A DNA stretch of 64,000 nucleotides from Winogradskyella undariae (GCF_013285155.1 NZ_JABTEL010000001.1:496001-560000); one strand, 5' to 3'; shown: positions 1-8,927, numbered from the stretch's first letter. Program-made: numbers and translations. Notes: generated by a model not told the origin, from the letters alone.

Positions 1-282
1 TTTAGATATTCTACTCACAAGAAATTTAAAATAGGATTAGGTGGATATGCAGGTGTTAACTTAGGTAACATGCAAAAAATAAAGTATAAACTGGATGGAG
101 ATAGAGAGAAAGACAAGCAAAGAGATGAGTTTGAAGTAAGTGAGTTTGTTTACGGTCTAAGTGGCTATGTTTCTTTAGGAGATGTTGCGTTATATGTTAA
201 GTACGATCTTAATCCATTGTTTAAAGATCAACTTGTAGATCAAAACAATATTTCTGTAGGATTACGTTTCGATATGGATTAA
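1..282 (+). CDS. Outer-membrane beta-barrel protein, C-terminal fragment (5' end outside window)
   Basis: The frame is open from base 1, so this is the last 93 codons of a longer gene. The fragment alternates polar and hydrophobic residues with glycine/aromatic pairs (GLGGYAGVNLG, YGLSGYVSLGDVALYVKY) and ends NNISVGLRFDMD. That is the pattern of the last strands of a porin-like outer-membrane barrel of Bacteroidota. A charged stretch (DGDREKDKQRDE) probably forms an extracellular loop. An internal ATG at 70 is not the start. The substrate or role cannot be told from this part. Confidence 0.7.
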   Translation, partial: FRYSTHKKFKIGLGGYAGVNLGNMQKIKYKLDGDREKDKQRDEFEVSEFVYGLSGYVSLGDVALYVKYDLNPLFKDQLVDQNNISVGLRFDMD

Positions 283-285
283 TTC

Positions 286-335
<50 letters not shown>

Positions 336-346
336 TTTTGAGTGTT

Positions 347-385
347 AAAAAGCCTTAGTCTATTTTAGATTAAGGTTTTTTATTT
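347..385. terminator. Rho-independent terminator after the barrel gene
   Basis: An A-run, an imperfect stem CCTTAGTCT / AGATTAAGG with a short loop, and a T-run follow the microsatellite. It serves the plus-strand barrel gene. With A and T runs on both sides it could also serve the convergent SMR gene ending at 390. Confidence 0.7.
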
Positions 386-389
386 TGTA

Positions 390-716
390 TTAATGAGAGA
401 CCACTTTTAAGCCTACTATTGAGATGATTAATGTTGAAATAAAAAACAAGCGCCAAAATGTAGCGGGTTCTTTAAATACAAAAACACCAACAAGTACCGT
501 TCCTACAGCACCAATCCCTGTCCAAACAGCATAAGCAGTGCCAATGGGTAATTCCTCTGTAGCTTTGATAAGTAATAGCATGCTCATGGTTAAGCAGGCA
601 AGGAAACCAATATACCAATAGGTTGTTTCTATTCCTGTGGTTTCTTTAGCCTTTCCAAGGCAAGCCGCGAAAGCAACTTCAAATAATCCAGCAATAATTA
701 ATAAAATCCAATTCAT
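390..716 (-). CDS. gdx: SMR-family exporter, SugE/Gdx type (guanidinium exporter)
   Basis: This 108-residue protein has four hydrophobic segments, the size of small multidrug resistance proteins that act as antiparallel dimers in the inner membrane. The essential membrane glutamate lies in GLFEVAFA (residue 13). The SMR signature LPIGTAYAVWTGIGAVGT matches the SugE/Gdx branch closely, as does the ending GLKVVSH. Family members of this branch exchange guanidinium (or small quaternary amines) for protons. No guanidine riboswitch was recognised upstream. It stands alone, convergent with the barrel gene. Confidence 0.85.
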   Translation of the reverse strand: MNWILLIIAGLFEVAFAACLGKAKETTGIETTYWYIGFLACLTMSMLLLIKATEELPIGTAYAVWTGIGAVGTVLVGVFVFKEPATFWRLFFISTLIISIVGLKVVSH

Positions 717-831
717 GTAATACTAAAATTTATAAGGTATCAAGTTAAGGTGTAATTTATCCAAATTCATTCTTTTAAATCAGAAACTTAAGTTTAATCA
801 AACTATAATTTTTAATATACTTACTTTGTCT

Positions 832-839
832 TAAATTTG
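832..839 (+). promoter_or_regulatory. Bacteroidota-type -7 box for dnaG
   Basis: TAAATTTG is an exact match to the TAnnTTTG -7 motif of the main Bacteroidota sigma factor. It lies about 92 bases before the dnaG start, with a TTTT at the -33 position instead of TTTG. The 721-930 gap holds nothing else I can recognise. Confidence 0.5.
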
Positions 840-930
840 TCAACTTGTTATTCTTATTTCATCAAGAATCTTCGAAACTCTATAATCTTTAATATAAAAT
901 ATTTCTGTTTTTACAAGAATAATCTAAAGC

Positions 931-2925
931 ATGATCTCACAAAATTCCATTGCAAAAGTTTTTGAAACCGCTCGAGTAGAAGAGGTTATTGGCGATTTTG
1001 TACAGCTTAAAAAAGCGGGTACTAATTACAAAGGTTTAAGCCCTTTTAGTGAAGAGCGTTCACCGAGTTTTGTAGTGTCTCCTGTTAAGCAGATTTGGAA
1101 AGATTTTTCAAGTGGAAAAGGAGGGAATGCTGTAACATTTTTAATGGAGCATGAGCATTTTACTTATCCCGAAGCGATAAAGTATTTAGCTAAAAAGTAT
1201 AATATTGAAATAGAAGAAACAGAACGTACAGACGAAGAAAAAGCACAGGCAGACAATAGAGAAAGTTTATATTTAGTGAGTGAATATGCGAGTAGCTATT
1301 TTCAAAATGTACTGCATAAAACAAATCCAGGTAAAGCCATTGGTTTAAGTTATTTTAAAGAGCGTGGATTTACAGAAGAAACCATTAAGAAATTTGATCT
1401 TGGGTATTCTTTAGATGAATGGCAAGGTTTTACAGACGATGCTTTAGGTAAAGGTTATAAAATTAATTTTTTAGAACAAACAGGTTTAACAATTGTAAAA
1501 GGCGAAAAGCGTTTTGATCGTTTTAAAGGCCGTGTTATGTTTCCTATTCATAGTATGAGTGGGCGTGTTCTTGGTTTTGGTGGACGTATTTTAACTAACG
1601 ATAAGAAAGCGGCTAAATATTTAAATTCACCTGAAAGCGAAATCTATCACAAGAGTAAAATTTTGTATGGTTTGTATCATGCTAAGCAAAGTATTGCAAA
1701 AGAAGATAATTGCTACCTAGTTGAAGGTTATACAGATGTTATTCAGTTATGTCAAACAGGTATTACAAATGTTGTGTCTTCTTCTGGTACGGCTTTATCA
1801 CCAGATCAAATACGCTTAATTAACCGATTAACAAATAATATTACGGTTCTTTTTGATGGTGATGCAGCTGGTATAAGAGCATCTATTCGTGGTATCGATT
1901 TAATTCTAGAACAAGGTGTTAATGTTAAGATTTGTACATTTCCTGATGGTGAAGATCCAGATAGTTTTTCAAAATCTAATACTCTAGAAGAACTAAAGGA
2001 ATATCTTAATGATAATGCTAAAGATTTTATTCAGTTTAAAGCTTCATTATTAGTAAAAGAAGCAAATAATGATCCAATTAAAAAAGCAGAAACAATCCGA
2101 GAGATTGTAAATAGTATAGCTAAAATTCCAGATCAGATAAAACGCGAAATTTATATTCAAGAATGTGCGCGTATTATGGATATCAGCGAGAATGTTCTTT
2201 TTACAACTTTAGCACAAATTAATAATAAAGGAGCTCAGAGTAATAGTAAACCCAAGTCTTATGCGCCACCTACTTCTTCTGATCCAAATGAACCACCATT
2301 TGAAGTTTATAGAAATGAAGAGCCTCCTAGTAGTAAGCCAAAAATCGATGTTCAATATGAATTAGAACGAAAGATTATTGAAATATTAATGCTTTATGGT
2401 GATAAAACTGAAGAGTTTGAAGATGTTGTTTTAGAAGTTGATGAAGCTACAGGAGATTTAGTTTCTAAACCCATGAAGCAAGAAACTCGCGTGTTCGAAA
2501 AAATATATTTAGACTTACAAGAAGACGAAATGCATTTTTCTAATCCACAGTTTAAAACACTTTATTATTCTCTTATTGATAAATTAAATCAAGATGAAAA
2601 TTTTTCTACAAAGAATTTCATCAATCAATTAGATCAAGAAACGGCAGGTACCGTTACAAGTATTTTAATGGAAGATGAACGTTATAATCTTCATGATTGG
2701 GAGCGGAATTTAATTATCCCAAAAGAGAAAAAAGACTCTGTTGCTCTATTAGTGAGTCAGACCATATTAAGTTTAAGATGTCATTTAATTGACAAAAAGG
2801 TTATTGAATATAAAAATGAAACCTTAAAAGAAAATGCAGATACACGTTCTATAATAGAGGATGTAAAAGATTATGTTGGTCTTAAAATGTTATTATCTAG
2901 AAAACTAGGTAAGGTTGTGAGTTAG
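931..2925 (+). CDS. dnaG: DNA primase DnaG, with the zinc ligands replaced
   Basis: The 664-residue primase makes RNA primers at the replication fork. The order is an N-terminal zinc-ribbon-like region (1-95), a catalytic core with TOPRIM motifs EGYTDV (Glu265) and DGDAAG (Asp309), and a C-terminal helicase-binding region from about 440, joined by a proline-rich linker. In the classic CPFH...CFGCG zinc motif the ligands are missing: it reads SPFS (37-40) and KDFSSG (57-62). The rest of that domain is kept (EERSPSFVVSP, GGNAVTFLM), so this is a zinc-free version of the fold, not a truncation. The gene order with nadE, gldB and gldC fits Flavobacteriia. Confidence 0.96.
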   Translation: MISQNSIAKVFETARVEEVIGDFVQLKKAGTNYKGLSPFSEERSPSFVVSPVKQIWKDFSSGKGGNAVTFLMEHEHFTYPEAIKYLAKKYNIEIEETERTDEEKAQADNRESLYLVSEYASSYFQNVLHKTNPGKAIGLSYFKERGFTEETIKKFDLGYSLDEWQGFTDDALGKGYKINFLEQTGLTIVKGEKRFDRFKGRVMFPIHSMSGRVLGFGGRILTNDKKAAKYLNSPESEIYHKSKILYGLYHAKQSIAKEDNCYLVEGYTDVIQLCQTGITNVVSSSGTALSPDQIRLINRLTNNITVLFDGDAAGIRASIRGIDLILEQGVNVKICTFPDGEDPDSFSKSNTLEELKEYLNDNAKDFIQFKASLLVKEANNDPIKKAETIREIVNSIAKIPDQIKREIYIQECARIMDISENVLFTTLAQINNKGAQSNSKPKSYAPPTSSDPNEPPFEVYRNEEPPSSKPKIDVQYELERKIIEILMLYGDKTEEFEDVVLEVDEATGDLVSKPMKQETRVFEKIYLDLQEDEMHFSNPQFKTLYYSLIDKLNQDENFSTKNFINQLDQETAGTVTSILMEDERYNLHDWERNLIIPKEKKDSVALLVSQTILSLRCHLIDKKVIEYKNETLKENADTRSIIEDVKDYVGLKMLLSRKLGKVVS

Positions 2926-2929
2926 TGAG

Positions 2930-3559
2930 TTATGTAAGGTTGTGGTGCTTAGCTTGGTGAATTAAATCTACAATATTTGTTACATTTAATTTCTTAAACA
3001 ATCTAGATTTGTACGTGCTGACTGTTTTTTCATTAATATCTAATTCTTCAGCTATTTCTTTATTTTTACGACCAATAGAAAGTAGTTTTAAAACTTCGAC
3101 TTCTCTAGTAGAAAGTTTTTTAAACATACGGCTTCTGCTTTTTCTAGTATCTTCATAACGAAAATGTTTATCCATTTTTTCGCTAAGTGAAATTTCACCA
3201 GTATTAATTTTTCTAATAGCAGTTTCTATCTCCTCGATATCTACACCTTTGTTTAAGTAACCCGAAGCGCCTGCTTTTATAGTGCTTATGGCATATATTT
3301 CTTCGGGTTGATGACTAAACATTAAAACTTTTACAGCTTTGTTTTCTTTTTTAATAGCTCTAAGTGCTGTAATCCCATTAAGCTCTGGTAAATCGATTTC
3401 AGATATTATAATATCGACATTATTACGGCGTACAAATTCAAATATTTCAATTCCACTAGTTAAACTGCCGATAACTTTTAAGTCGGGTTTATTGTTTAAA
3501 AAAAGCTCTAATCCTGTTCTGACAATGGGGTGGCTATCAACGATCAAAATGTTTATCAT
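2930..3559 (-). CDS. LuxR/NarL-type response regulator with atypical receiver
   Basis: This 209-residue protein has a receiver domain (about 1-120) and a LuxR-type helix-turn-helix (about 145-205, LSTREVEVLKLLSIGRKNKE, then EKTVSTYKSRLFKKL). The receiver departs from the family in two places. The phospho-acceptor aspartate, expected in DxxxxD-x-x-x-P, is Glu54 (SEIDLPELNG). The acidic pocket, normally DD, is Asp8-Ser9 (VDSHP). Normal Asp-phosphorelay is therefore unlikely, and the glutamate may mimic the phosphorylated state. No kinase gene is nearby. It is convergent with dnaG, four bases apart. The target is unknown. Confidence 0.85.
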   Translation of the reverse strand: MINILIVDSHPIVRTGLELFLNNKPDLKVIGSLTSGIEIFEFVRRNNVDIIISEIDLPELNGITALRAIKKENKAVKVLMFSHQPEEIYAISTIKAGASGYLNKGVDIEEIETAIRKINTGEISLSEKMDKHFRYEDTRKSRSRMFKKLSTREVEVLKLLSIGRKNKEIAEELDINEKTVSTYKSRLFKKLNVTNIVDLIHQAKHHNLT

Positions 3560-3679
3560 GGTAATTGTATTTTATTTTTAATGCTTAGAGTTTGTAAACT
3601 AAATACAACCTAGGGGATAAGTATAAAAATAGTGAAAAAATCGAATAAAATTAACCTTTTATTTATGTAATTTAAAAAT

Positions 3680-4468
3680 TTATTTCAAATTATTAGGGAT
3701 TTCGCAAACGGGTATAGCAACCATTTTATGTTTATTTGCTGTATTATAGTTTTTGAAAATCTCAAAAACAGTACGTTGTCTTCCTTCAAAGTCCGTTTCA
3801 TTTTTTCCTTCTTCCTTCATTTGCATTGCCCATTCTAATTCTGGGTATGAAGCTCCAATTTGATCTTCATCAGTTCTGTCGTCTCCCCATAAACCATCTG
3901 TTGGTGCTGCTGCTATTATTTCTTCATTAACCCCTAAATATTTGGCTATTTCGTAAACTTCACTTTTTAGTAAGTCTGCAATAGGGCTAAGATCTACCCC
4001 GCCATCACCATATTTAGTATAGAAGCCAACGCCAAAATCTTCAACTTTATTTCCTGTGCCTGCAACCAGGTATTTTTCTAAAGCAGCAAAATAATATAAA
4101 GAAGTCATTCTTAATCTCGCTCTTGTATTTGCTAAAGCCATAAAACGACTTTCTTCATCATCTACAGCAGGTAATTCAGCTATTAATTGATCAAATACAG
4201 TTGTAAGATTAACTTGTTTTGTACTTACTTTTTCGTAATTGCCTTTTAACCAATTAATGTGGTTAAGAGCTCTGCTTACCTGGTTAGGTGCTTGGTGAAT
4301 AGGCATTTCTAGACAAAGTAAATCTAGTCCTGTCATAGCACATAAAGTTGATGTTACGGCAGAGTCTATACCTCCAGAGACACCAATTACAAATCCATTC
4401 ATATTGGCTTTATTTGCATATTCTTTTAGCCAACCTACTATATGTTCTACAACCTTTTCTGTATTCAT
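3680..4468 (-). CDS. nadE: NH3-dependent NAD+ synthetase
   Basis: The enzyme amidates nicotinic acid adenine dinucleotide to NAD using ATP and ammonia, the last step of NAD synthesis. The N-type ATP pyrophosphatase loop SGGIDSAV is at 31-38. NTRARLRMTSLYYFA, GTGNKVEDFGVGFYTKYGDGG and PTDGLWGDDRTDEDQIG are typical NadE motifs. At 262 residues there is no glutaminase domain, so it must use free ammonia. It is divergent from gldB. Confidence 0.95.
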   Translation of the reverse strand: MNTEKVVEHIVGWLKEYANKANMNGFVIGVSGGIDSAVTSTLCAMTGLDLLCLEMPIHQAPNQVSRALNHINWLKGNYEKVSTKQVNLTTVFDQLIAELPAVDDEESRFMALANTRARLRMTSLYYFAALEKYLVAGTGNKVEDFGVGFYTKYGDGGVDLSPIADLLKSEVYEIAKYLGVNEEIIAAAPTDGLWGDDRTDEDQIGASYPELEWAMQMKEEGKNETDFEGRQRTVFEIFKNYNTANKHKMVAIPVCEIPNNLK

Positions 4469-4497
4469 AATTTTTTAATTTTTAAAACAAAGAAGTG

Positions 4498-4505
4498 TAC
4501 CTTTG
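4498..4505 (+). promoter_or_regulatory. Bacteroidota-type -7 box for gldBC
   Basis: TACCTTTG matches TAnnTTTG exactly. It overlaps a TTG at 4503 that would open the longest gldB frame, which argues that translation starts further downstream (4542 or 4554). Confidence 0.6.
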
Positions 4506-4553
4506 CGTAACAAAAATAGCAGAAACGTGTTAAGTTTAAAAATGTTTTACCAA

Positions 4554-5513
4554 ATGAAAATAAGAATTTTCATTATTTTATGTATCAGCTTTACTTTTAT
4601 GTCTTGTGATGAAGAATCTAAAGTAGAGCAAGAAATCGCAAAAATAGAGGTGAATTTTAACGTTGAGCGTTTTGATAAAGCCTTTTTTGAATCAAAACCA
4701 GAAGATTTACCAAGGTTAAAAAAAGACTACCCGTTTTTCTTTTCTAGTGATCCAGATGCTTTTTGGATTGAAAAAATGGGAGATACCTTGCAGTCTGAAT
4801 TATTAAATGATGTACAAGATAAATACCCTGATTTCGATACTTCAAAAAAAGATTTAAAAAGCTTATTTCAACACTTAAAATATTATGATAAATCTTTTTC
4901 TGTACCGAGAGTAATTACACTAACTAATGATGTGGCATACAGAGATAAAACGTTTGTAAATGATTCTCTTGTACTTATTGCATTAGATAATTATTTAGGT
5001 GAAGATCATAGATTTTATCAAAATATACCCATGTATATTGCTGCTAACATGCAAGAAAACCAAATTGTTCCTGATGTAGCAAACGGTTATGCAACAAAAT
5101 ACTTATTTCAGACAAGTAGAAAAAGGTTGCTAGATGAAATGATATACTACGGAAAGTTGTTATACTTTAAAGATGTTATGATTCCGTTTAAAACAGATGC
5201 CGAGAAGATTGGTTATACTGAAGCGCAGATAAAGTGGGCTGAAGCTAATGAAAGTCAGATTTGGAGTTACTTTATTGAAAAAGAATTATTATACAGTACG
5301 GATTCTAAATTACCAGGTCGCTTTATTGCAGAAGCTCCGTTTTCTAAATTTTATCTAGAATTAGACAATCAATCTCCAGGGCGTTTAGGTCAATACCTAG
5401 GATGGCAAATTGTAAAAGCTTACGCAGGTACAACAGGTGATGATGTTTTGAAAATTATGCAATTAGAGCCTGAAGAAATATTTAATAAATCTAAATTTAA
5501 ACCAAAAAAATAA
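4554..5513 (+). CDS. gldB: Gliding motility lipoprotein GldB
   Basis: GldB is an essential lipoprotein of the flavobacterial gliding/type IX secretion machinery. Starting at ATG 4554 gives a clean lipoprotein signal, MKIRIFIILCISFTFMSC, with the acylated Cys at residue 18. The longer frame from 4503 begins with TTG inside the -7 box and lacks a proper signal. The body carries family blocks such as NVERFDKAFFE, PDFDTSKKDL, NYLGEDHRFY and QSPGRLGQYLGWQIV. It overlaps gldC by one base (TAATG), so the two are translationally coupled. Confidence 0.92.
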   Translation: MKIRIFIILCISFTFMSCDEESKVEQEIAKIEVNFNVERFDKAFFESKPEDLPRLKKDYPFFFSSDPDAFWIEKMGDTLQSELLNDVQDKYPDFDTSKKDLKSLFQHLKYYDKSFSVPRVITLTNDVAYRDKTFVNDSLVLIALDNYLGEDHRFYQNIPMYIAANMQENQIVPDVANGYATKYLFQTSRKRLLDEMIYYGKLLYFKDVMIPFKTDAEKIGYTEAQIKWAEANESQIWSYFIEKELLYSTDSKLPGRFIAEAPFSKFYLELDNQSPGRLGQYLGWQIVKAYAGTTGDDVLKIMQLEPEEIFNKSKFKPKK

Positions 5514-5848
5514 TGTCTAAAGTTATAAAATCTAAAATAGTACTAAACGTAGAACTTGATGAGAATAGAGTGCCAGAAAAATTAAATTGGTCAGCTCAAG
5601 ATGGTGGTATTGATAATAAAGAAGCTAAAGCTGTATTGTTATCTGTTTGGGACAGTAAGGAACAAGAAACTTTAAAAATAGACTTGTGGACTAAAGATAT
5701 GCCTGTAGATGAAATGAAACTCTTTTTTCATCAAACCTTGGTAACTATGAGTGATTCATTTTTTAGAGCAACTCAAGATCAAAAAATGACAGATACTATG
5801 AAAGATTTTTGTGATTATTTTGCAGAAAAATTAGAGCTAAAAAAATAA
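5513..5848 (+). CDS. gldC: Gliding motility protein GldC
   Basis: A 111-residue soluble protein without a signal peptide, in the invariant position after gldB and overlapping it by one base. Typical GldC sequence includes ENRVPEKLNWSAQDGG, LWTKDMPVDEMK and the C-terminal MKDFCDYFAEKLEL. It takes part in gliding motility; its molecular role is not known. Confidence 0.93.
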   Translation: MSKVIKSKIVLNVELDENRVPEKLNWSAQDGGIDNKEAKAVLLSVWDSKEQETLKIDLWTKDMPVDEMKLFFHQTLVTMSDSFFRATQDQKMTDTMKDFCDYFAEKLELKK

Positions 5849-5863
5849 GCACTTTATTAGCGT

Positions 5864-6736
5864 TTATTCATGGTCTACTTTAAAATAGGGAACTTTATTA
5901 AAACTATTTGAATCTATATTCATATAGTTTTTTTTATGTTTTCTTTTATGCTTTGCAAAATCACTAGGGTTAAAGACTTCCCATACAGTAAGCTCATTTA
6001 ACCGACCTGTTGTAGTGCGCATATCAATTTTTATTTTTCGAATTATACGATCTACAGTTGCTTGATCAGCCATTTTTAATGTCTTTTCAGAACTTGTACC
6101 ACTATTTATTTTGTAAGATACCCAATATTTAGATGTTGTAGTCTTGGATGTAGTACTTGCTTTTTTTGTTATGCTTTTTACTTTGACTTCTTTTTTAGCA
6201 GGTGAAACCCTTTTTCCAGATAGTCCTAAATTTGTTTGATACAATGTGTTTTCAGAATTTAATGACTCACTTTTTTGAGTTACTAAAGTATTGATAAGTT
6301 CTTCATTAGGAGTCTCTATTGTTTTAGCTTTACTTACAAGGGGTATATTTAGATCTTCTAGCGATTTTCTTTCTGGCCTATCATTATCTACAATATATGA
6401 TGATTGTATTAAATTGAAATTTTCTGTTCTTAATAAAGTAACAATAATTAACTTATCTCTTAATACAGCTTCAACAGCATATCTCCCAATTGGGATATCT
6501 GAAATTATAATTTTAGCCTCAGGTGTTTTAACTTTTACTACACGTTCAAAATCACTATTGTAAATCATGATTTCATAAATAGTACGTTCACCTTTAAAAA
6601 TGATACTATCTTGAGATTCATTTAAATAATGCTTAAGTTCTTTTGCTCTTAAATTTCTGTTTTTAAGTAGTACAGATTTTTGACCATAAACTAATGAGGT
6701 CAAGAGCATGAATACGATGATGTATAGTGGTCTCAT
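5864..6736 (-). CDS. Secreted protein of unknown function, paralog of the next gene
   Basis: A 290-residue protein with an N-terminal signal peptide (cleavage after LVYGQ). It shares order and motifs with the gene at 6952-7713: KELKHYLNESQDS near the N-terminus, a segment ending DIPIGRYAVEAVLRDKLI, and a C-terminal part with MADQATVDRIIRKIKI and NELTVWEVFNPSDF. Between these lies a low-complexity Lys/Ser/Thr-rich linker (about 175-205). I do not recognise the family. The N-terminal half looks like a beta-sandwich repeat module. Its stop is 15 bases from that of gldC (convergent). Confidence 0.75.
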   Translation of the reverse strand: MRPLYIIVFMLLTSLVYGQKSVLLKNRNLRAKELKHYLNESQDSIIFKGERTIYEIMIYNSDFERVVKVKTPEAKIIISDIPIGRYAVEAVLRDKLIIVTLLRTENFNLIQSSYIVDNDRPERKSLEDLNIPLVSKAKTIETPNEELINTLVTQKSESLNSENTLYQTNLGLSGKRVSPAKKEVKVKSITKKASTTSKTTTSKYWVSYKINSGTSSEKTLKMADQATVDRIIRKIKIDMRTTTGRLNELTVWEVFNPSDFAKHKRKHKKNYMNIDSNSFNKVPYFKVDHE

Positions 6737-6951
6737 AAGTAGGTTTCTTGTCTTTGGGAAACAATTTTTAACATCAATCGCTTCATTTTGAGTGATGTGA
6801 TTGTTATTTGCTTCAAAGTTACTCTTTTTACATACTAAGCTGTTATATTATAGGTGTATAGCGTATTTTTTTGTTGATGTGTCTTAAATGTCTGTTATAT
6901 CGTGTGACGAGCTATTTTTTTGAACATACAAGTGATTATATACTATTAATT

Positions 6952-7713
6952 TTATTGTAAATTTTGAGTGTTAACTTGAGTTGAATAATATGGGTTACTA
7001 TTAAATATTTCGGCTGATATTGAATAGACAAAATCTGGGTTTGCGAGCTGATTTTCCATGAATTTTTTAGTGTTGTAAACTTCCCAAATAGTCAGTTTAT
7101 TAGATTTTCCAGCATTGCTTTCTATTTCTAACTGATGTTTTAAAATCATTTTATCTACGATCTCTTTATTCGCTAATCGCATAGTTTTACAAGATCCACT
7201 TTTATTAATAATTTTACTTTCTGTCCAAAAATATTTTTGATTATTAGAAAGTTGTTTTTTAGTGTTTACTCTAGTTAGTATGAATTCTATACTTTCGTTT
7301 GGAACGCTATTAACGATATTCAAGTTTTCGTCTAGCATCATACCTTTTCCTCCTAAGGTCTCTTTTATGTCTGATGAAATATTATAATTAAATTTATTGT
7401 TCTTTATTAAATCTATAAGTATAATTTTATCGGTTAGTTTTACTTCAACAACAAAGTTACCAATAGGAACATCTTCTAATGAAATTAGAGTTTCAAAAGC
7501 TTCAATATTAACTTTTTTTTCAAAATCTTCGTTAAATATTTCAATTTGTAAGATTTTGGATTCAGAATAAAGTAATAAACTATCTTTTGTAGAATTTAAA
7601 CGGTGTTTTAGTTCTTTAGCTTTTGGATTTTTGTTTTGAATTAAAATTGTATTCTGACTGTGGCTAAATAAAGTAAGAAGTAGGACGAGTAGTGTGCTTA
7701 TGTTTTTAGTCAT
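6952..7713 (-). CDS. Secreted protein of unknown function, paralog of the 5864-6736 gene
   Basis: A 253-residue protein from the ATG at 7713; the longer frame opens with a GTG three codons earlier. The signal peptide ends LFSHSQ. It shares with its neighbour KELKHRLNSTKDS, EDVPIGNFVVEVKLTDKII, a K-Y-W/F segment before an SGS(C)KTM motif, EIVDKMILKHQLEI and NKLTIWEVYNTKKF. The Lys/Ser/Thr linker of the paralog is absent. The pair is tandem with about 215 bases between, in which I see no other feature. Function is unknown. Confidence 0.72.
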   Translation of the reverse strand: MTKNISTLLVLLLTLFSHSQNTILIQNKNPKAKELKHRLNSTKDSLLLYSESKILQIEIFNEDFEKKVNIEAFETLISLEDVPIGNFVVEVKLTDKIILIDLIKNNKFNYNISSDIKETLGGKGMMLDENLNIVNSVPNESIEFILTRVNTKKQLSNNQKYFWTESKIINKSGSCKTMRLANKEIVDKMILKHQLEIESNAGKSNKLTIWEVYNTKKFMENQLANPDFVYSISAEIFNSNPYYSTQVNTQNLQ

Positions 7714-7940
7714 AATATTCACTTTTAAGATTAGAGATTTCTTAGAGAATGTTGTTTTAAAACATTATTGTTTATTAGTTTATAGTATAATTTATGAAAT
7801 TGATAATTAATTTCCTTGTTTTTAGGATAAGTAACCCTTTTTCTAGCTGATTTACTCTAAGATACGATGTATAGCAAATAAAGAAGATTTAAATATTGAA
7901 GATTAAAGTTGTTTTAGCTTCTAATTTTTTAAATTAGCTT

Positions 7941-8564
7941 ATGCGAAAAATCTTATTTGGTGTCATAATTACATTAGTTGTACTATTCACCTTTAAATAT
8001 TGTAGTGATAAACAAGAAGATAAAATTGTACTTAAAGAGAGTACAGCTTTAATTCAAGAACAAATTAAAAACGTTGGTAAACTCGTTGTTACCGAAGGGC
8101 ATTTTAGTGAAGTGTTCACTTATAAAAATTCTAAAGATGTTTTTGGAGATTTAATTTCTGCTGAAAAAAAAGCCATAGTTATTGTCAATGCAGATGTAAC
8201 TATAGGGTACGATTTAAGTAAAATTGAATATCAAATAGATGAAGAAACAAAAACACTTAAAATCTTAAGCATTCCGAAAGAAGAGATTAAAATCAGTCCA
8301 GATTTTGAATATTACGATATGCAAGCAGATTACCTCAATCCATTTGAAGCCAAAGATTACAATAGTATAAAAACGACCGTAAAAAAGTCGCTAATGAAAA
8401 AAGTTGAAGCATCAGAGCTAAAATCTAATGCGCAAAACCGATTGATTAGCGAATTGTCTAAATTCTTTATGTTAACTAATTCTCTTGGTTGGACTTTAGA
8501 ATACAACCAAAGTCCAATTTTAGAATTAAGAGAGCTTAATAACCTTAAAAATATATTAGATTAA
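7941..8564 (+). CDS. DUF4230 membrane-anchored protein
   Basis: A 207-residue protein with one N-terminal membrane segment (ILFGVIITLVVLFTF) followed by a soluble part facing the periplasm. LVVTEGHFSEVFTYKN, KAIVIVNADVTIGYDLSKI and LSIPKEEIKISPDFEYYDM fit the DUF4230 family, whose function is unknown. The 218-base gap upstream (7723-7940) is AT-rich with no clear signal. The gene is convergent with the rhodanese gene three bases away. Confidence 0.8.
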   Translation: MRKILFGVIITLVVLFTFKYCSDKQEDKIVLKESTALIQEQIKNVGKLVVTEGHFSEVFTYKNSKDVFGDLISAEKKAIVIVNADVTIGYDLSKIEYQIDEETKTLKILSIPKEEIKISPDFEYYDMQADYLNPFEAKDYNSIKTTVKKSLMKKVEASELKSNAQNRLISELSKFFMLTNSLGWTLEYNQSPILELRELNNLKNILD

Positions 8565-8567
8565 AAT

Positions 8568-8876
8568 TTAAGCCAATTTTCGTTGTAAGCTTGCCATTCC
8601 GCCACCATTTATGGCATCAATTCCATTAGATTTTAAAATACTTGCAGCATTTGCAGAGCGCATGCCACTAGCACAATGGGCAATTACAGGTTTGTTTAGT
8701 CTTTTAATCTCGTTAATTCTGTTTCCTAGTTCTTGAACTGGAATGTGAATCGCATTTTTGATATGTCCGCCTTGGTATTCACTAGGTGTTCTAACATCTA
8801 AAATAACAGCTCCTTTTTCTAAGTATTCTGCAACGTTGTTAGTCGATTTTCCAAATAAAGCATTAAATATTCCCAT
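8568..8876 (-). CDS. Single-domain rhodanese-like protein
   Basis: A rhodanese domain of about 102 residues, using the start MGIFNALFG at 8876. The longer frame from 8930 begins inside the -7 promoter box and is not credible. It shows VILDVRTPSEYQGGHI and the active-site loop HCASGMRS with the catalytic cysteine, so it could carry persulfide sulfur. No partner gene is adjacent, so the sulfur acceptor is unknown. Confidence 0.88.
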   Translation of the reverse strand: MGIFNALFGKSTNNVAEYLEKGAVILDVRTPSEYQGGHIKNAIHIPVQELGNRINEIKRLNKPVIAHCASGMRSANAASILKSNGIDAINGGGMASLQRKLA

Positions 8877-8927
8877 TGTATTTATTTTTGAACAAATTTC
8901 CGAAAAGTTTAGAAAACCATTCGTAAC

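Noticed and set aside
717..930. Guanidine riboswitch upstream of the SMR exporter
   Set aside because: I looked for the ACGG/ACGR loops or the extended guanidine-I core and saw none.
4503..4553. Longer GldB start at TTG 4503
   Set aside because: The TTG overlaps the -7 promoter box, and the lipoprotein signal only makes sense from 4554.
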